From NCBI GenBank assembly GCA_965207385.1, contig CBDBLZ010000014.1, forward strand, positions 1 through 64,000: 64,000 nucleotides of DNA, written 5' to 3'. A program made the translations under genes and the position numbers. The notes under the pieces were generated by a model, which saw only the letters and a program-made list of their open reading frames with translations, ran no database searches and was not told the origin of the DNA. Position 1 is the stretch's first letter, and each line of letters starts with the position of its first letter. This DNA is from CAZXEU01 sp965207385 (GTDB taxonomy: Bacteria; Bacteroidota; Rhodothermia; Rhodothermales; Bin80). Shown here piece by piece: positions 1 to 7,967 of this stretch.

Positions 1-616
1 CTGAACCGGGCGCAAGTAGATGCCCCTTCTTCCTGCTACGTCGGAGACCTTTATTCGGACGTCGAGTCGGTAGAGCACGCCCGCGTGCTTTCGACTTCAC
101 CCGGGTGGGCTGTGACAGACAGGAGCGCGCTACACTCATCTGGACCAGGCCATAACTCCGACGCGATGAACCTAATACAAGACTTCATTGAATGTCTGCA
201 GTGATAGTGCAGGTCCGTATTCCGCTTGGGCACAAGGCTCGGTTGACCCGGTCAAGAATCGGCGGGCCAGTAGCGCTGGTCGGCCGCCACGCATTCGAAC
301 CGTGGAATTGCCTCGCTGACGAGATTCCCAGGCCGGTTTGCTCGCCGTCATTCAGAATGCAGTCGGTCTAGCAAACTGGAGGGCCGAAGGGATTCCAGGG
401 GCGCTCTTCGGACGGCTGCAGGACATTGATACGCGTAACGGGATCGCTCGGCTGGCGTGCGAAGCTTCCAGGTCTAGACCAGGATTTCAGGCCGTTCCCG
501 GCACGGCTTTACATAGGAAGTTGACATCCGCAATTAAATCCCGTCCGGCGACCTTCCCGTTCAGCTTCTGCGCACCCAAGCTGGCTGCTTCTACCGAAAT
601 GAACCGGAACCTTGCT
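1..616. other. Intergenic / window edge, no gene recognised
   Basis: No open frame here resembles a known family. The short frames on both strands are of mixed, low-complexity composition and have no plausible start context. The stretch lies downstream of the minus-strand propeller gene that ends at 617. I found no T-rich intrinsic terminator just past that stop and no tRNA-like cloverleaf. Confidence 0.4.
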
Positions 617-1777
617 CTACCTACGCCTTGACTGCCCGTCGCGGTCGGAAGCCTCTTTCGGCCTGTAAATGACCACATGTGGAAACGGGCGATTGATAGC
701 CGAAAACCCATAGCCGGCGTCATAACCGGATAGATTGGGAGCGGTGCCGAGGTACGTACCCACACCCGTCAGGGCATCAATCTTGAATAGCGGCCCGCGG
801 TTTGATCTGTTATCCTGGTATTCCCCATCCAGAATTGTGTACTGCACATAGAAGTCGCCTGCCGGATCAGTAAACATGCGATCATACCGGCGCTGACCAA
901 TTTCGAGGGGAGGCGAGCTACCCACACTGCCATCTTCATACTCGGGATAATAGTTGATGTCAATTTCGGCAATCTTCACATGCCAGGCGACCTCGCCATT
1001 GCCCCGGTATCCCGTGATGAATGGAGCAAATAGCCTGTTCAGGGCGGCGATTCCATGCGTTTCGCTGCAGGCCAAATCTCCGTAGAATGACAGCCTCGCC
1101 GACGCCCGCTCGCTGGTTGCATTGTAGCGCTGCGCGAATGTGGCAATGTGGTCGCCGCCATAGTTAAACTTGTGAAGTACGCCCTCCTTGGCCGGATCGT
1201 GCCCGTAGACCCAGTAATGCCCGTTCATCGCGCAGCCACTGAACGAAAGTACGCCTGGAGTGGAATGCTCCTTCGGTGCAAGGGTGGCCAGATCAAGGCG
1301 ATCAAACACTGCAGCCGTCCTCCCGAATTGTTCCAGCACAAAGACTGATTTCCCCTGATCGGCGATGGAAATTCGGATCGGGTCTTCGCGGAACTCTCCC
1401 GGACCGCCTCCCGGCCGGCCAACGATCGTGATGAGGGTACCGCCGTAGTCAAAGACCCGGACTTCGCTGTTGATGTGATCGAGGACAAGCACCGTTCCAT
1501 CACCGGGCAAAGCCAGATCAATGACCATTCCGAACATCTCATGGTACTCTCCATCTTCCAGGCCAATCGTGATCTTGTCATGACTTTGATCGTCAATGAA
1601 GGAAAGCCCAGGTTCCTCGAGCAAGATGGCTCGCGGATCGGTCACCTCCGGGAGGTTCTCGGGTGTTGGATGCCACGCTACTATCTCTCCTGACTGCGTG
1701 CCGAATGCGTTATCCGGAAGCAGATATGAAGGCAATAGGCACGCCAGGACCATCATGTTGCAGACCAGGCGCTTCAT
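617..1777 (-). CDS. Secreted six-bladed beta-propeller protein
   Basis: A 386-residue protein with an N-terminal Sec signal peptide (basic MKR, hydrophobic core to about residue 20), so it is probably periplasmic or surface-exposed. The body has propeller-like repeats: short strands ending in 'LVLD', 'VRVFDYGG' and 'AAVFDRLD', plus an NHL-style turn, 'GRPGGGPGEF', near residues 119-128. This fits the six-bladed propeller proteins common in Bacteroidota/Rhodothermota, which usually bind ligands or proteins rather than catalyse. The same type of propeller, with a similar 'GAYGKAPGEL' turn, forms the C-terminus of the anti-sigma-like protein at 33856-35511. The C-terminus is very basic and polar. 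The ATG at 1777 sits directly before the signal peptide; no Shine-Dalgarno is obvious. Family assignment is fairly sure; the ligand is unknown. Confidence 0.75.
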   Translation of the reverse strand: MKRLVCNMMVLACLLPSYLLPDNAFGTQSGEIVAWHPTPENLPEVTDPRAILLEEPGLSFIDDQSHDKITIGLEDGEYHEMFGMVIDLALPGDGTVLVLDHINSEVRVFDYGGTLITIVGRPGGGPGEFREDPIRISIADQGKSVFVLEQFGRTAAVFDRLDLATLAPKEHSTPGVLSFSGCAMNGHYWVYGHDPAKEGVLHKFNYGGDHIATFAQRYNATSERASARLSFYGDLACSETHGIAALNRLFAPFITGYRGNGEVAWHVKIAEIDINYYPEYEDGSVGSSPPLEIGQRRYDRMFTDPAGDFYVQYTILDGEYQDNRSNRGPLFKIDALTGVGTYLGTAPNLSGYDAGYGFSAINRPFPHVVIYRPKEASDRDGQSRRR

Positions 1778-2159
1778 GAGACGAAATCTTGATCTTGCCG
1801 ATATTGGAGGCCAGGTAGATAGAGCAACTACTGTTGGCCGCCGTGGTTCAGCCAGCCCATGCCGCGCCTCTTACTTGCGGCTTGTTGCCGTACCCATTCT
1901 GGACGCTAACGAGCCCCCAAAGCTTGCCAGCAGGACCAGACAGCAAGGCTAGATTCTAACTGAGCTTCCCTCGCCAGGGCCTCATGCCCTCGGCTGCCTG
2001 GAACACATCTCAAAGTTTCAATCCCGCTCCCGGCTCGTACTGTATTTCGCTGTCGGGACCCTTGCCTTACCAGGATATACCGGACTGCGAATTGCGCGAT
2101 ACAAGGTGACCTTCACCCCTACAGAACGCCGTTCAAGCCGTGCAACTCAGATCCCGGCA
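1778..2159. other. Intergenic region, no gene seen
   Basis: 382 bases between two minus-strand genes. It must hold the promoter of the propeller gene at 617-1777 and the end of the lipoprotein transcript. No ORF, tRNA, repeat or T-tailed hairpin was recognised. Confidence 0.4.
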
Positions 2160-2636
2160 TCAGGACCGGTGCAACTCTGCCCGAATCGACAAGGCGTCGC
2201 ACTGCTGATAGTCGTAGTTCTCCACAAACTCCAGGGTCCCGTTTTCAAAAAAGTTGATGGATTCGCTGAAGCCTGTAACGGCCCCACACTCCGGATCATC
2301 GTAGGACCCCGAGTAACCGCCGCCGGTCGGCGTAAAGAACCCCGTGTTATTGACCGTACCCGTAATGGCAGCGAGACGTTGGCTCTGACCCAGTAGCTGG
2401 ATGGTGCCGCTCAAGGTTACCTGGCTTCCTGACTGCTCTTCTGTTACCGTCATGGATCCGCTCAAGCTGGCTTCCGCGGAAGAAACGGTGAGCTCTCCCG
2501 TGTACCTTCCCGCCAAACTGAGGTACCATGGATCGTCTTCCGCTGAGTCACAGGAGGCCAGAATCCCGGCCAACAGTATCAGGCCGCCGCACTTAAAGAG
2601 CGACACAACCGTGATAACATTGCAGTTCTTGGTCAT
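2160..2636 (-). CDS. Small lipoprotein of unknown function
   Basis: A 158-residue protein starting at the ATG at 2636. The N-terminus is a lipoprotein signal peptide with a lipobox ending in 'LASC' (cysteine near residue 26), followed by 'DSAED', which suits export to the outer membrane in this group. The mature part is rich in Ser, Thr and Gly and contains alternating strands ('YTGELTVSS', 'SGSMTVTEE', 'VTLSGTIQL'), suggesting a small beta-barrel or lipocalin-like fold. No enzymatic motif is visible. The frame is open further upstream, to 2912, but that extension puts about 90 atypical residues before the signal peptide and overlaps uxaC, so I rejected it. It lies downstream of uxaC on the same strand, 139 bp away. 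Function unknown. Confidence 0.65.
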   Translation of the reverse strand: MTKNCNVITVVSLFKCGGLILLAGILASCDSAEDDPWYLSLAGRYTGELTVSSAEASLSGSMTVTEEQSGSQVTLSGTIQLLGQSQRLAAITGTVNNTGFFTPTGGGYSGSYDDPECGAVTGFSESINFFENGTLEFVENYDYQQCDALSIRAELHRS

Positions 2637-2775
2637 GGCAAGGGGTCCCATACGTTTTGTTCGAAGGCCTCGCTGTACCAGGATCAGTTGACCGGGTTTC
2701 AGGCGTGGCTGAGAATGCACTGTGCAACTATCACTCCAGACAAGCCAGCGACCGTAACCGCTAAGTACCGCACCG

Positions 2776-4203
2776 TCAAGCGACGCCCCCGCTATTCGGG
2801 ACAGCCACGTCAAACCCGAAATACTGCCGCGCATTGTTAAAGCAGATGTCCTCCACGACCTGCCCAAGCCATTCCATGTCCGCAGGCAAGCCGCCCCTTT
2901 CCACTTCAGCACCGATCATGTTGCAGAGTATGCGACGGAAGTACTCGTGGCGCGGAAAGGACAGGAAGCTCCGCGAATCCGTGAGCATGCCGACAAACCT
3001 GCTCAGGAGTCCCATGTTGGCCAGCGCCGTCAGCTGACGCCGCATTCCGTCCTCCTGATCCAGGAACCACCAAGCCGTCCCGAACTGGACCTTGCCGGGC
3101 TTGCTGCCGCGGCAATAGTTGCCGGCCATCGTCGCCAGAACCTCGTTGTGTGCGGGGTTGACGCTGTAAAGGATCGTGGGCGCCAGGCTGTCAGCTTGGT
3201 CAAGCCGGTCCAGGAATCTGGCAAGATCCGAGGCAATGGCAAAGTCACCAATGGAATCAAATCCTGCATCCCGCCCGATCTCGCGCTCCGCCCATGTGCT
3301 GGCATTCCGCAGGGCCCCGAGGTGGAATTGCTGCACCCATCCCCTGGCGTGATCAAGGAGCGCCAGCTCGTGCAGGATCCACGACTTGAATACGGCAACG
3401 TCGCGCGCGGAAGGGACACGTCCCTTTCGTACGGCAGAAAATATGTCCCCAATCTCGCGCTCGCTGTACGGCTCGGCGTAGAGCACGTCTTCTCCGTGAT
3501 CCGAGACGCAGCAGCCACGCTCGTCAAAGTACGCGTGGCGGCGCTCCAGAGCCTCCAATAGCGCAGACGGACCGCCAATGTCCACGCCAGCCGCGTCAGC
3601 AAGCCTGTCGAGGTAAGCGTTGTAGGACTCCGGATGTCCTGTCGCGGACGCACGGTCAGCCCTGAATCCTGGCAGTACCCGGATATCGAAATCCCGGAGC
3701 TGGTCGTGCTCCCACAGCGTATCGCACGGATCATTGGTCGTACAAACCAGGCGCACGTCCATCTGCCGCAGGATTCCGCGAACCGAGAAATCGTCCTCCT
3801 GCAAGAGGTCATTGCAACGGTCGTACACGCTGCGTGCCGTGCCAGGCGCCAGAACGGTTTCAATACCGAAAGGCCGGCGCAGCTCCATGTGGGTCCAGTG
3901 ATACAGCGGATTGAGGACCGTATACGGCACGGTCTGGGCCCACTTCTCGAATTTCTCCCAGTCGGAGGCGGCGCCCGTGCAATAGTGCTCCGGGACGCCG
4001 TTTATGCGCATGGCTCGCCACTTGTAATGATCTCCCTCCAGCCAGGCGGCCGTAATGGTATCGAACCTGCGGTCGCGCGCGATGTCTTGTGCCGGCAGGT
4101 GGCAGTGATAGTCGATGATCGGCATCCGCGAAGCGTGGTCGTGGTACAGCTGCCGGGCCGGCGCACTCTCAAGCAGAAAATCTTCGTGCAGAAATGCGGT
4201 CAT
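2776..4203 (-). CDS. uxaC: Glucuronate/galacturonate isomerase UxaC
   Basis: A 475-residue cytoplasmic enzyme of the amidohydrolase-like uronate isomerase family (E. coli UxaC is about 470). It interconverts D-glucuronate with D-fructuronate and D-galacturonate with D-tagaturonate, the first step of hexuronate breakdown. The N-terminus 'FLHEDFLLESAPARQLYHDHA' type is characteristic, followed by the metal-site motif 'DYHCHLP' near residue 32. Later hallmarks are 'LVCTTNDPCD', 'VQFGTAWWF' and 'LTDSRSFLSFPRHEYFRR'. I chose the ATG at 4203 because it matches the family N-terminus; an upstream TTG at 4227 would add eight residues. It is divergent from the kduI-dctPQM-uxaB operon across 89 bp, so both units probably share one control region. 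High confidence. Confidence 0.95.
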   Translation of the reverse strand: MTAFLHEDFLLESAPARQLYHDHASRMPIIDYHCHLPAQDIARDRRFDTITAAWLEGDHYKWRAMRINGVPEHYCTGAASDWEKFEKWAQTVPYTVLNPLYHWTHMELRRPFGIETVLAPGTARSVYDRCNDLLQEDDFSVRGILRQMDVRLVCTTNDPCDTLWEHDQLRDFDIRVLPGFRADRASATGHPESYNAYLDRLADAAGVDIGGPSALLEALERRHAYFDERGCCVSDHGEDVLYAEPYSEREIGDIFSAVRKGRVPSARDVAVFKSWILHELALLDHARGWVQQFHLGALRNASTWAEREIGRDAGFDSIGDFAIASDLARFLDRLDQADSLAPTILYSVNPAHNEVLATMAGNYCRGSKPGKVQFGTAWWFLDQEDGMRRQLTALANMGLLSRFVGMLTDSRSFLSFPRHEYFRRILCNMIGAEVERGGLPADMEWLGQVVEDICFNNARQYFGFDVAVPNSGGVA

Positions 4204-4292
4204 GGCGCCAGGATCATCGCCCGGCAAGATACGTCTGCCGGCCTTGACAATCGCCCGGCCCCTGCAGTACGTTCACGGCAAAAGATCTTGTC

Positions 4293-5234
4293 ATGGTACC
4301 GCCCCGCATTATCGGCCCGTTTGTATCCACGCCTCCCAAATCGGCAGCGGCCCGCGCGATCAAGGGCCATGCGGTCGTACCGGGCGCTGACCAGCTGCGG
4401 GAGGTAGAGCTGTTTGATGCGCGCCCTGCGCTCAACCAACGTGCGGAGATCGTCACGGAGGAAAACTCCAGCTTGCGGTTCCTCCGCCAGGCCCGCATAG
4501 CCCTGGACGCCGGAGCCTCCGGCTACGCGCCCGTGCTCGTGCAGGTGGGCGGAGCAGAGGAAGCCCTCTTTTACGTCAATCGCGGCAGCGCCACCATCGA
4601 CACCCGATCCGGCACGTACTCACTCGGGATGGGAGACGTGCTATATGTCGGGCTTGGGGAGACGGTGACAATTGCGTGCGACGACGGATTGTGCGACGTA
4701 AGCGAATTTCGGGCGGTGGACTGCCACACCAGGTACCCGATTGCGCTGGTTAGGCACAGCGACATCGAAGGCACGGAACTGGCCGCCAATGTCGGCACGA
4801 AGCGACCCATGTCGCGGCGCACGGTGTACAAGCTCGTCGACCAGAATATCGGAGCCTGCCGGCTGCTGTTTGGCGACACGTTCATGGCCAGCGTGGGCGG
4901 CGTGGGAAGCTACCCTCCGCATTTTCACGGGCCTGGGGGACCCTCCGGGCTGGGACCCGATGCCAAGGAGGAGATCTATCATTTCCGCTGCGCCAGCGTA
5001 ATTCCTGGAGATGTACCGTACGTCCTGCAGAACTGCGCCAGGCCAGGCGAGCCGGTCAATACCTATGTGCACCTGTTTGACGAACAGGCGATCAACGTCA
5101 CCCCCAATTTTCATGATACGATTGCCCCGGCCACCGTAGACTTCATGTTCGTATGGTGCCTCGGCGCCTACACGGAAAACGCGCGCGACTGGTCCAGGAT
5201 CATAACGAGGCCGGGCTACGAGAATGAATGGTAA
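4293..5234 (+). CDS. KduI/IolB-family sugar-acid isomerase (cupin)
   Basis: A 313-residue protein of the KduI/IolB isomerase family, which acts on 5-keto-4-deoxyuronate (KduI) or 5-deoxyglucuronate (IolB). Two cupin halves are visible. The first contains 'EEALFYVNRGSATID' and 'GMGDVLYVG' (about 89-120). The second has the expected metal ligands: H210 and H212 in 'PPHFHG', E226/E227 in 'KEEIYHF' and H274 in 'PNFHD'. 'SRRTVYKLVD' matches the KduI 'NRRTINKY' segment. It is the first gene of the TRAP/uxaB operon and overlaps dctP by 11 bp. In this context it may handle uronates or unsaturated uronates from polysaccharide lyases. KduI versus IolB specificity cannot be decided from sequence; about 35 residues longer than E. 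coli KduI. Confidence 0.85.
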   Translation: MVPPRIIGPFVSTPPKSAAARAIKGHAVVPGADQLREVELFDARPALNQRAEIVTEENSSLRFLRQARIALDAGASGYAPVLVQVGGAEEALFYVNRGSATIDTRSGTYSLGMGDVLYVGLGETVTIACDDGLCDVSEFRAVDCHTRYPIALVRHSDIEGTELAANVGTKRPMSRRTVYKLVDQNIGACRLLFGDTFMASVGGVGSYPPHFHGPGGPSGLGPDAKEEIYHFRCASVIPGDVPYVLQNCARPGEPVNTYVHLFDEQAINVTPNFHDTIAPATVDFMFVWCLGAYTENARDWSRIITRPGYENEW

Positions 5235-6198
5235 GCTTGGCATTGCCGCTGCGCTGATCCTGCTCGGCTGCGGTCGCGCGGAAGATGCCCGCGTCATTAG
5301 GCTCGGCCACGGCCTGGATACGAATCATCCCGTACACGAGGCCATGGTGTACTTGCAGCAGCGGGTCGAGGAGAAATCAGCCGGCTCCCTGCGGATCATG
5401 ATCTATCCCAGCCAGCAGCTTGGAACGGAGAGGCAGCTTCTGGAATTGCTTCAGTTGGGCAGCCTCGGCATGACCAAGGTTGCTTCGGCTGTGCTGGAGG
5501 GCTTTGCCCCCCAATACAAGGTGCTCAGCCTGCCCTACATCTTCCGTGACGAGGCCCACCGGTTTGCTGTACTGGAAGGAGAAATCGGCCGGGAACTCCT
5601 CGTATCGAGCGAGGCCTTCTGGCTGCGCGGTTTAACCTATTACGATGCTGGCACACGGAGCTTCTATACGAAAGAGCATCCGATCGCCTCGCCGGATGAC
5701 CTTGCGGGCCTCAAGATTCGCACGCTCGAGAGTACGACTCAGGTCCAGATGGTCAACGCCCTTGGTGGATCCGCCACGCCCATCTCCTGGGGAGAATTGT
5801 ACACGGCCTTGCAACAGGGAGTGGTGGACGGCGCCGAGAACAATCCCCCTTCCTTCTATACTTCCCGGCACTACGAAGTCTGCAAATTCTATTCCCTGGA
5901 TGAGCACAGTGGGATGCCAGACGTTCTGCTCATTAGCACCATTGTCTGGAATGCGCTTACGGATCAGGAACAAATCTGGCTGATGGAAGCGGCATGGGAA
6001 TCATCAGCCTACCAGAAGGAGCTATGGAAGGCTGCCACCGCCGAAGCCCTGGATGCCGTAAGGGCGGCCGGTGTACAGATACTGCGTCCTGACAAGGCGC
6101 CGTTTGCCGCACGCGTCGACCCCATTTACGAAAGCTACCGGGGCGATGCAGTCCTCTATCCTCTCATCGAGCGCATCCGAAATCTGGACACGCCCTAG
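5224..6198 (+). CDS. dctP: TRAP transporter substrate-binding protein DctP
   Basis: A 324-residue DctP-family solute receptor, the periplasmic capture component of a tripartite ATP-independent transporter. The very short leader ends in a lipobox-like 'LILLGC' (cysteine near residue 16), so it may be a lipid-anchored receptor. Family hallmarks: 'LGHGLDTNHPVHEAM' after the leader, 'YPSQQLGTERQLLELLQLG', 'GLKIRTLES', the substrate arginine region 'KIRT', and 'QQGVVDGAENNPPSFYTSRHYEV'. The ATG at 5224 lies inside the end of the kduI-like gene, suggesting translational coupling. Linkage to uxaC, kduI and uxaB suggests a hexuronate ligand such as glucuronate or galacturonate. Family certain; ligand inferred from context. 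Confidence 0.93.
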   Translation: MNGKLGIAAALILLGCGRAEDARVIRLGHGLDTNHPVHEAMVYLQQRVEEKSAGSLRIMIYPSQQLGTERQLLELLQLGSLGMTKVASAVLEGFAPQYKVLSLPYIFRDEAHRFAVLEGEIGRELLVSSEAFWLRGLTYYDAGTRSFYTKEHPIASPDDLAGLKIRTLESTTQVQMVNALGGSATPISWGELYTALQQGVVDGAENNPPSFYTSRHYEVCKFYSLDEHSGMPDVLLISTIVWNALTDQEQIWLMEAAWESSAYQKELWKAATAEALDAVRAAGVQILRPDKAPFAARVDPIYESYRGDAVLYPLIERIRNLDTP

Positions 6199-6207
6199 TC
6201 CTCGCGC

Positions 6208-6666
6208 ATGATCAGACTTCGCGGCTATGTGGACCGGATTCTTTTCGGCACACTCGCCATCATCATGGCGGTGCTGGTGCTGGCCGTTCTGTGGCAGGTC
6301 TTCACCCGCTTTGTCTTGCGGGATCCGAGTTCCTACACGGAGGAGCTTGCCCGGTACCTGATGATATGGCTGGGACTGTTGGGGGCCGGCTATGCGGCGG
6401 GTCAGCGCCTTCACCTGAGCATCGACCTCTTCAGGCGAAGTCGCAAAGCCGAGATTGCGATCGAGGCGTGCACGCTCTGTTTTGCTATCCTTGCCCTGAT
6501 CATCGGCGGCAGCCGGCTGGTATGGACCATGCTTTACCTGGGCCAGACGTCTGCGGCTCTTCAGATCCCGCTCGGCTTCGTGTATTTGGCGGTACCTATA
6601 AGCGGCGTGCTCATAGCATTCTACGCGAGCGCACACATCCTGCAGGTGCTAGATGGAAGCGATTGA
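6208..6666 (+). CDS. dctQ: TRAP transporter small permease DctQ
   Basis: A 152-residue four-helix membrane protein of the DctQ family, the small subunit that partners the large DctM permease. The 'RFVLRDPSSYTEELARYLMIWLGLLGAG' region (about 35-62) is diagnostic: a conserved Trp-x-Gly helix after an acidic 'TEE'. The helices fall near residues 12-34, 48-66, 88-108 and 122-145. It begins 9 bp after dctP, and its end overlaps dctM by 14 bp, consistent with coupled translation of the two membrane subunits. High confidence for the family. Confidence 0.92.
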   Translation: MIRLRGYVDRILFGTLAIIMAVLVLAVLWQVFTRFVLRDPSSYTEELARYLMIWLGLLGAGYAAGQRLHLSIDLFRRSRKAEIAIEACTLCFAILALIIGGSRLVWTMLYLGQTSAALQIPLGFVYLAVPISGVLIAFYASAHILQVLDGSD

Positions 6667-7948
6667 CGCCGTAATCCTCGCGCTTGCGTTTGTAACGCTG
6701 CTGATGCTCGGCGTGCCAATCGCCTACAGTATCGGTCTGGCCACGCTGGCTACCATGGTGCTCAGCATGCAGACAATGCCGGCTCTCACCACTGAGGCGC
6801 AGCGCATTGCTACGGGCCTGGACAGCTTTGCACTCCTTGCCATTCCGTTTTTCATCCTCGCCGGCCAGATCATGAATAGGGGCGGCATGGCAAGGCGACT
6901 CATAGACTTTGCCAAATCCCTTCTGGGAATGCTGCCTGGTGGCCTCGCCCATGTCAACATCATGGCTTCCATGCTATTCGGAGCCATTTCCGGGTCAGCC
7001 GTGGCAGCCGCCTCCGCAGTGGGCGGAGTCATGGCCCCGCAGATGGAAAAGGAAGGGTACGACCGCAACTATGCCGCAGCTGTCAACATCACGTCCGCAA
7101 CCACGGGACTGCTTATTCCGCCGAGCAACATCCTGATAGTCTACTCCCTTGCCAGCGGAGGCGTATCCATAGCCGCCCTCTTTCTGGCAGGCTACCTCCC
7201 CGGAATTCTTGTTGGCCTCTCCCTCATGGCCGTTGCTGCCTTCCTGGCAAACCGAAGAGGCTACGGCAAGGCCAGAGCCACGTCACTGGTGACCACGCTG
7301 CGCCGATTCGTGGACGCGCTGCCGAGCCTGACGCTGCTCATCGTGGTAATGGGCGGCATTGTTGCCGGAGTCTTTACCGCCACGGAGGCTGCAGCCGTGG
7401 CTGTCCTATATGCCCTCGTCCTGGCCTTTATCTACCGCGAAATCACGTTCCGCGACCTGCCCCGGATCTTCGTGGATGCCTCGTGCACGACCGCCGTCGT
7501 GCTGCTTTTGGTGGCTACCAGCGTGGGCATGTCCTGGATTATGGCCTATGTCAACATTCCGCAGACCGTGACGGCAGCGCTGGTATCGCTGACGGACAAT
7601 GGTATCGTAATCCTGCTAATCATCAACGTAATCCTTCTTTGCGTCGGCGTCTTCATGGACATCACGCCTGCAGTTCTCATCTTTACCCCGATCTTTTTGC
7701 CCATTGCCGTGGAGCTCGGCATAGATCCCCTTCATTTTGGCATCATCATGGTTCTGAACCTGTGCATTGGGCTCTGTACGCCGCCAGTGGGGAGCGTGCT
7801 CTTTGTCGGCATCGGAGTGGCCAGGACTTCCATGTCCCAGGTCGTACGGCCGCTTTTGCCACTGTTTCTGGCCATGATTGTGGCGCTTCTCGTGGTTTCG
7901 TATGTGCCGGCCCTGAGCGAATGGCTGCCAGCCTTGCTGCTGGATTGA
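6653..7948 (+). CDS. dctM: TRAP transporter large permease DctM
   Basis: A 431-residue, roughly 12-helix ion-coupled permease of the DctM family (usual length about 425). Characteristic segments: 'GVPIAYSIGLATL', 'DSFALLAIPFFILAGQIMNRGG', 'NIMASMLFGAISGSAVAAASAVG', 'TGLLIPPSNILIVY', 'FTATEAAAVAVLYAL' and the C-terminal 'LNLCIGLCTPPVGSVLFVG'. It moves the DctP ligand inward at the expense of a sodium gradient, as known for the family. It overlaps dctQ by 14 bp and is followed 19 bp later by uxaB, so uptake and catabolism are in one transcript. Confidence 0.95.
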   Translation: MEAIDAVILALAFVTLLMLGVPIAYSIGLATLATMVLSMQTMPALTTEAQRIATGLDSFALLAIPFFILAGQIMNRGGMARRLIDFAKSLLGMLPGGLAHVNIMASMLFGAISGSAVAAASAVGGVMAPQMEKEGYDRNYAAAVNITSATTGLLIPPSNILIVYSLASGGVSIAALFLAGYLPGILVGLSLMAVAAFLANRRGYGKARATSLVTTLRRFVDALPSLTLLIVVMGGIVAGVFTATEAAAVAVLYALVLAFIYREITFRDLPRIFVDASCTTAVVLLLVATSVGMSWIMAYVNIPQTVTAALVSLTDNGIVILLIINVILLCVGVFMDITPAVLIFTPIFLPIAVELGIDPLHFGIIMVLNLCIGLCTPPVGSVLFVGIGVARTSMSQVVRPLLPLFLAMIVALLVVSYVPALSEWLPALLLD

Positions 7949-7967
7949 TCGGACACAGGCCTGCTTC

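Noticed and set aside
2637..2912. N-terminal extension of the small lipoprotein
   Set aside because: It would put about 90 atypical residues before a proper lipoprotein signal and overlap uxaC; the ATG at 2636 is better.
4244..4273. TTGACA with a possible -10 before the kduI-like gene
   Set aside because: The -10 candidate (TACGTT, 18-bp spacer) matches only half of the consensus, and promoters in this group may not follow the E. coli pattern.
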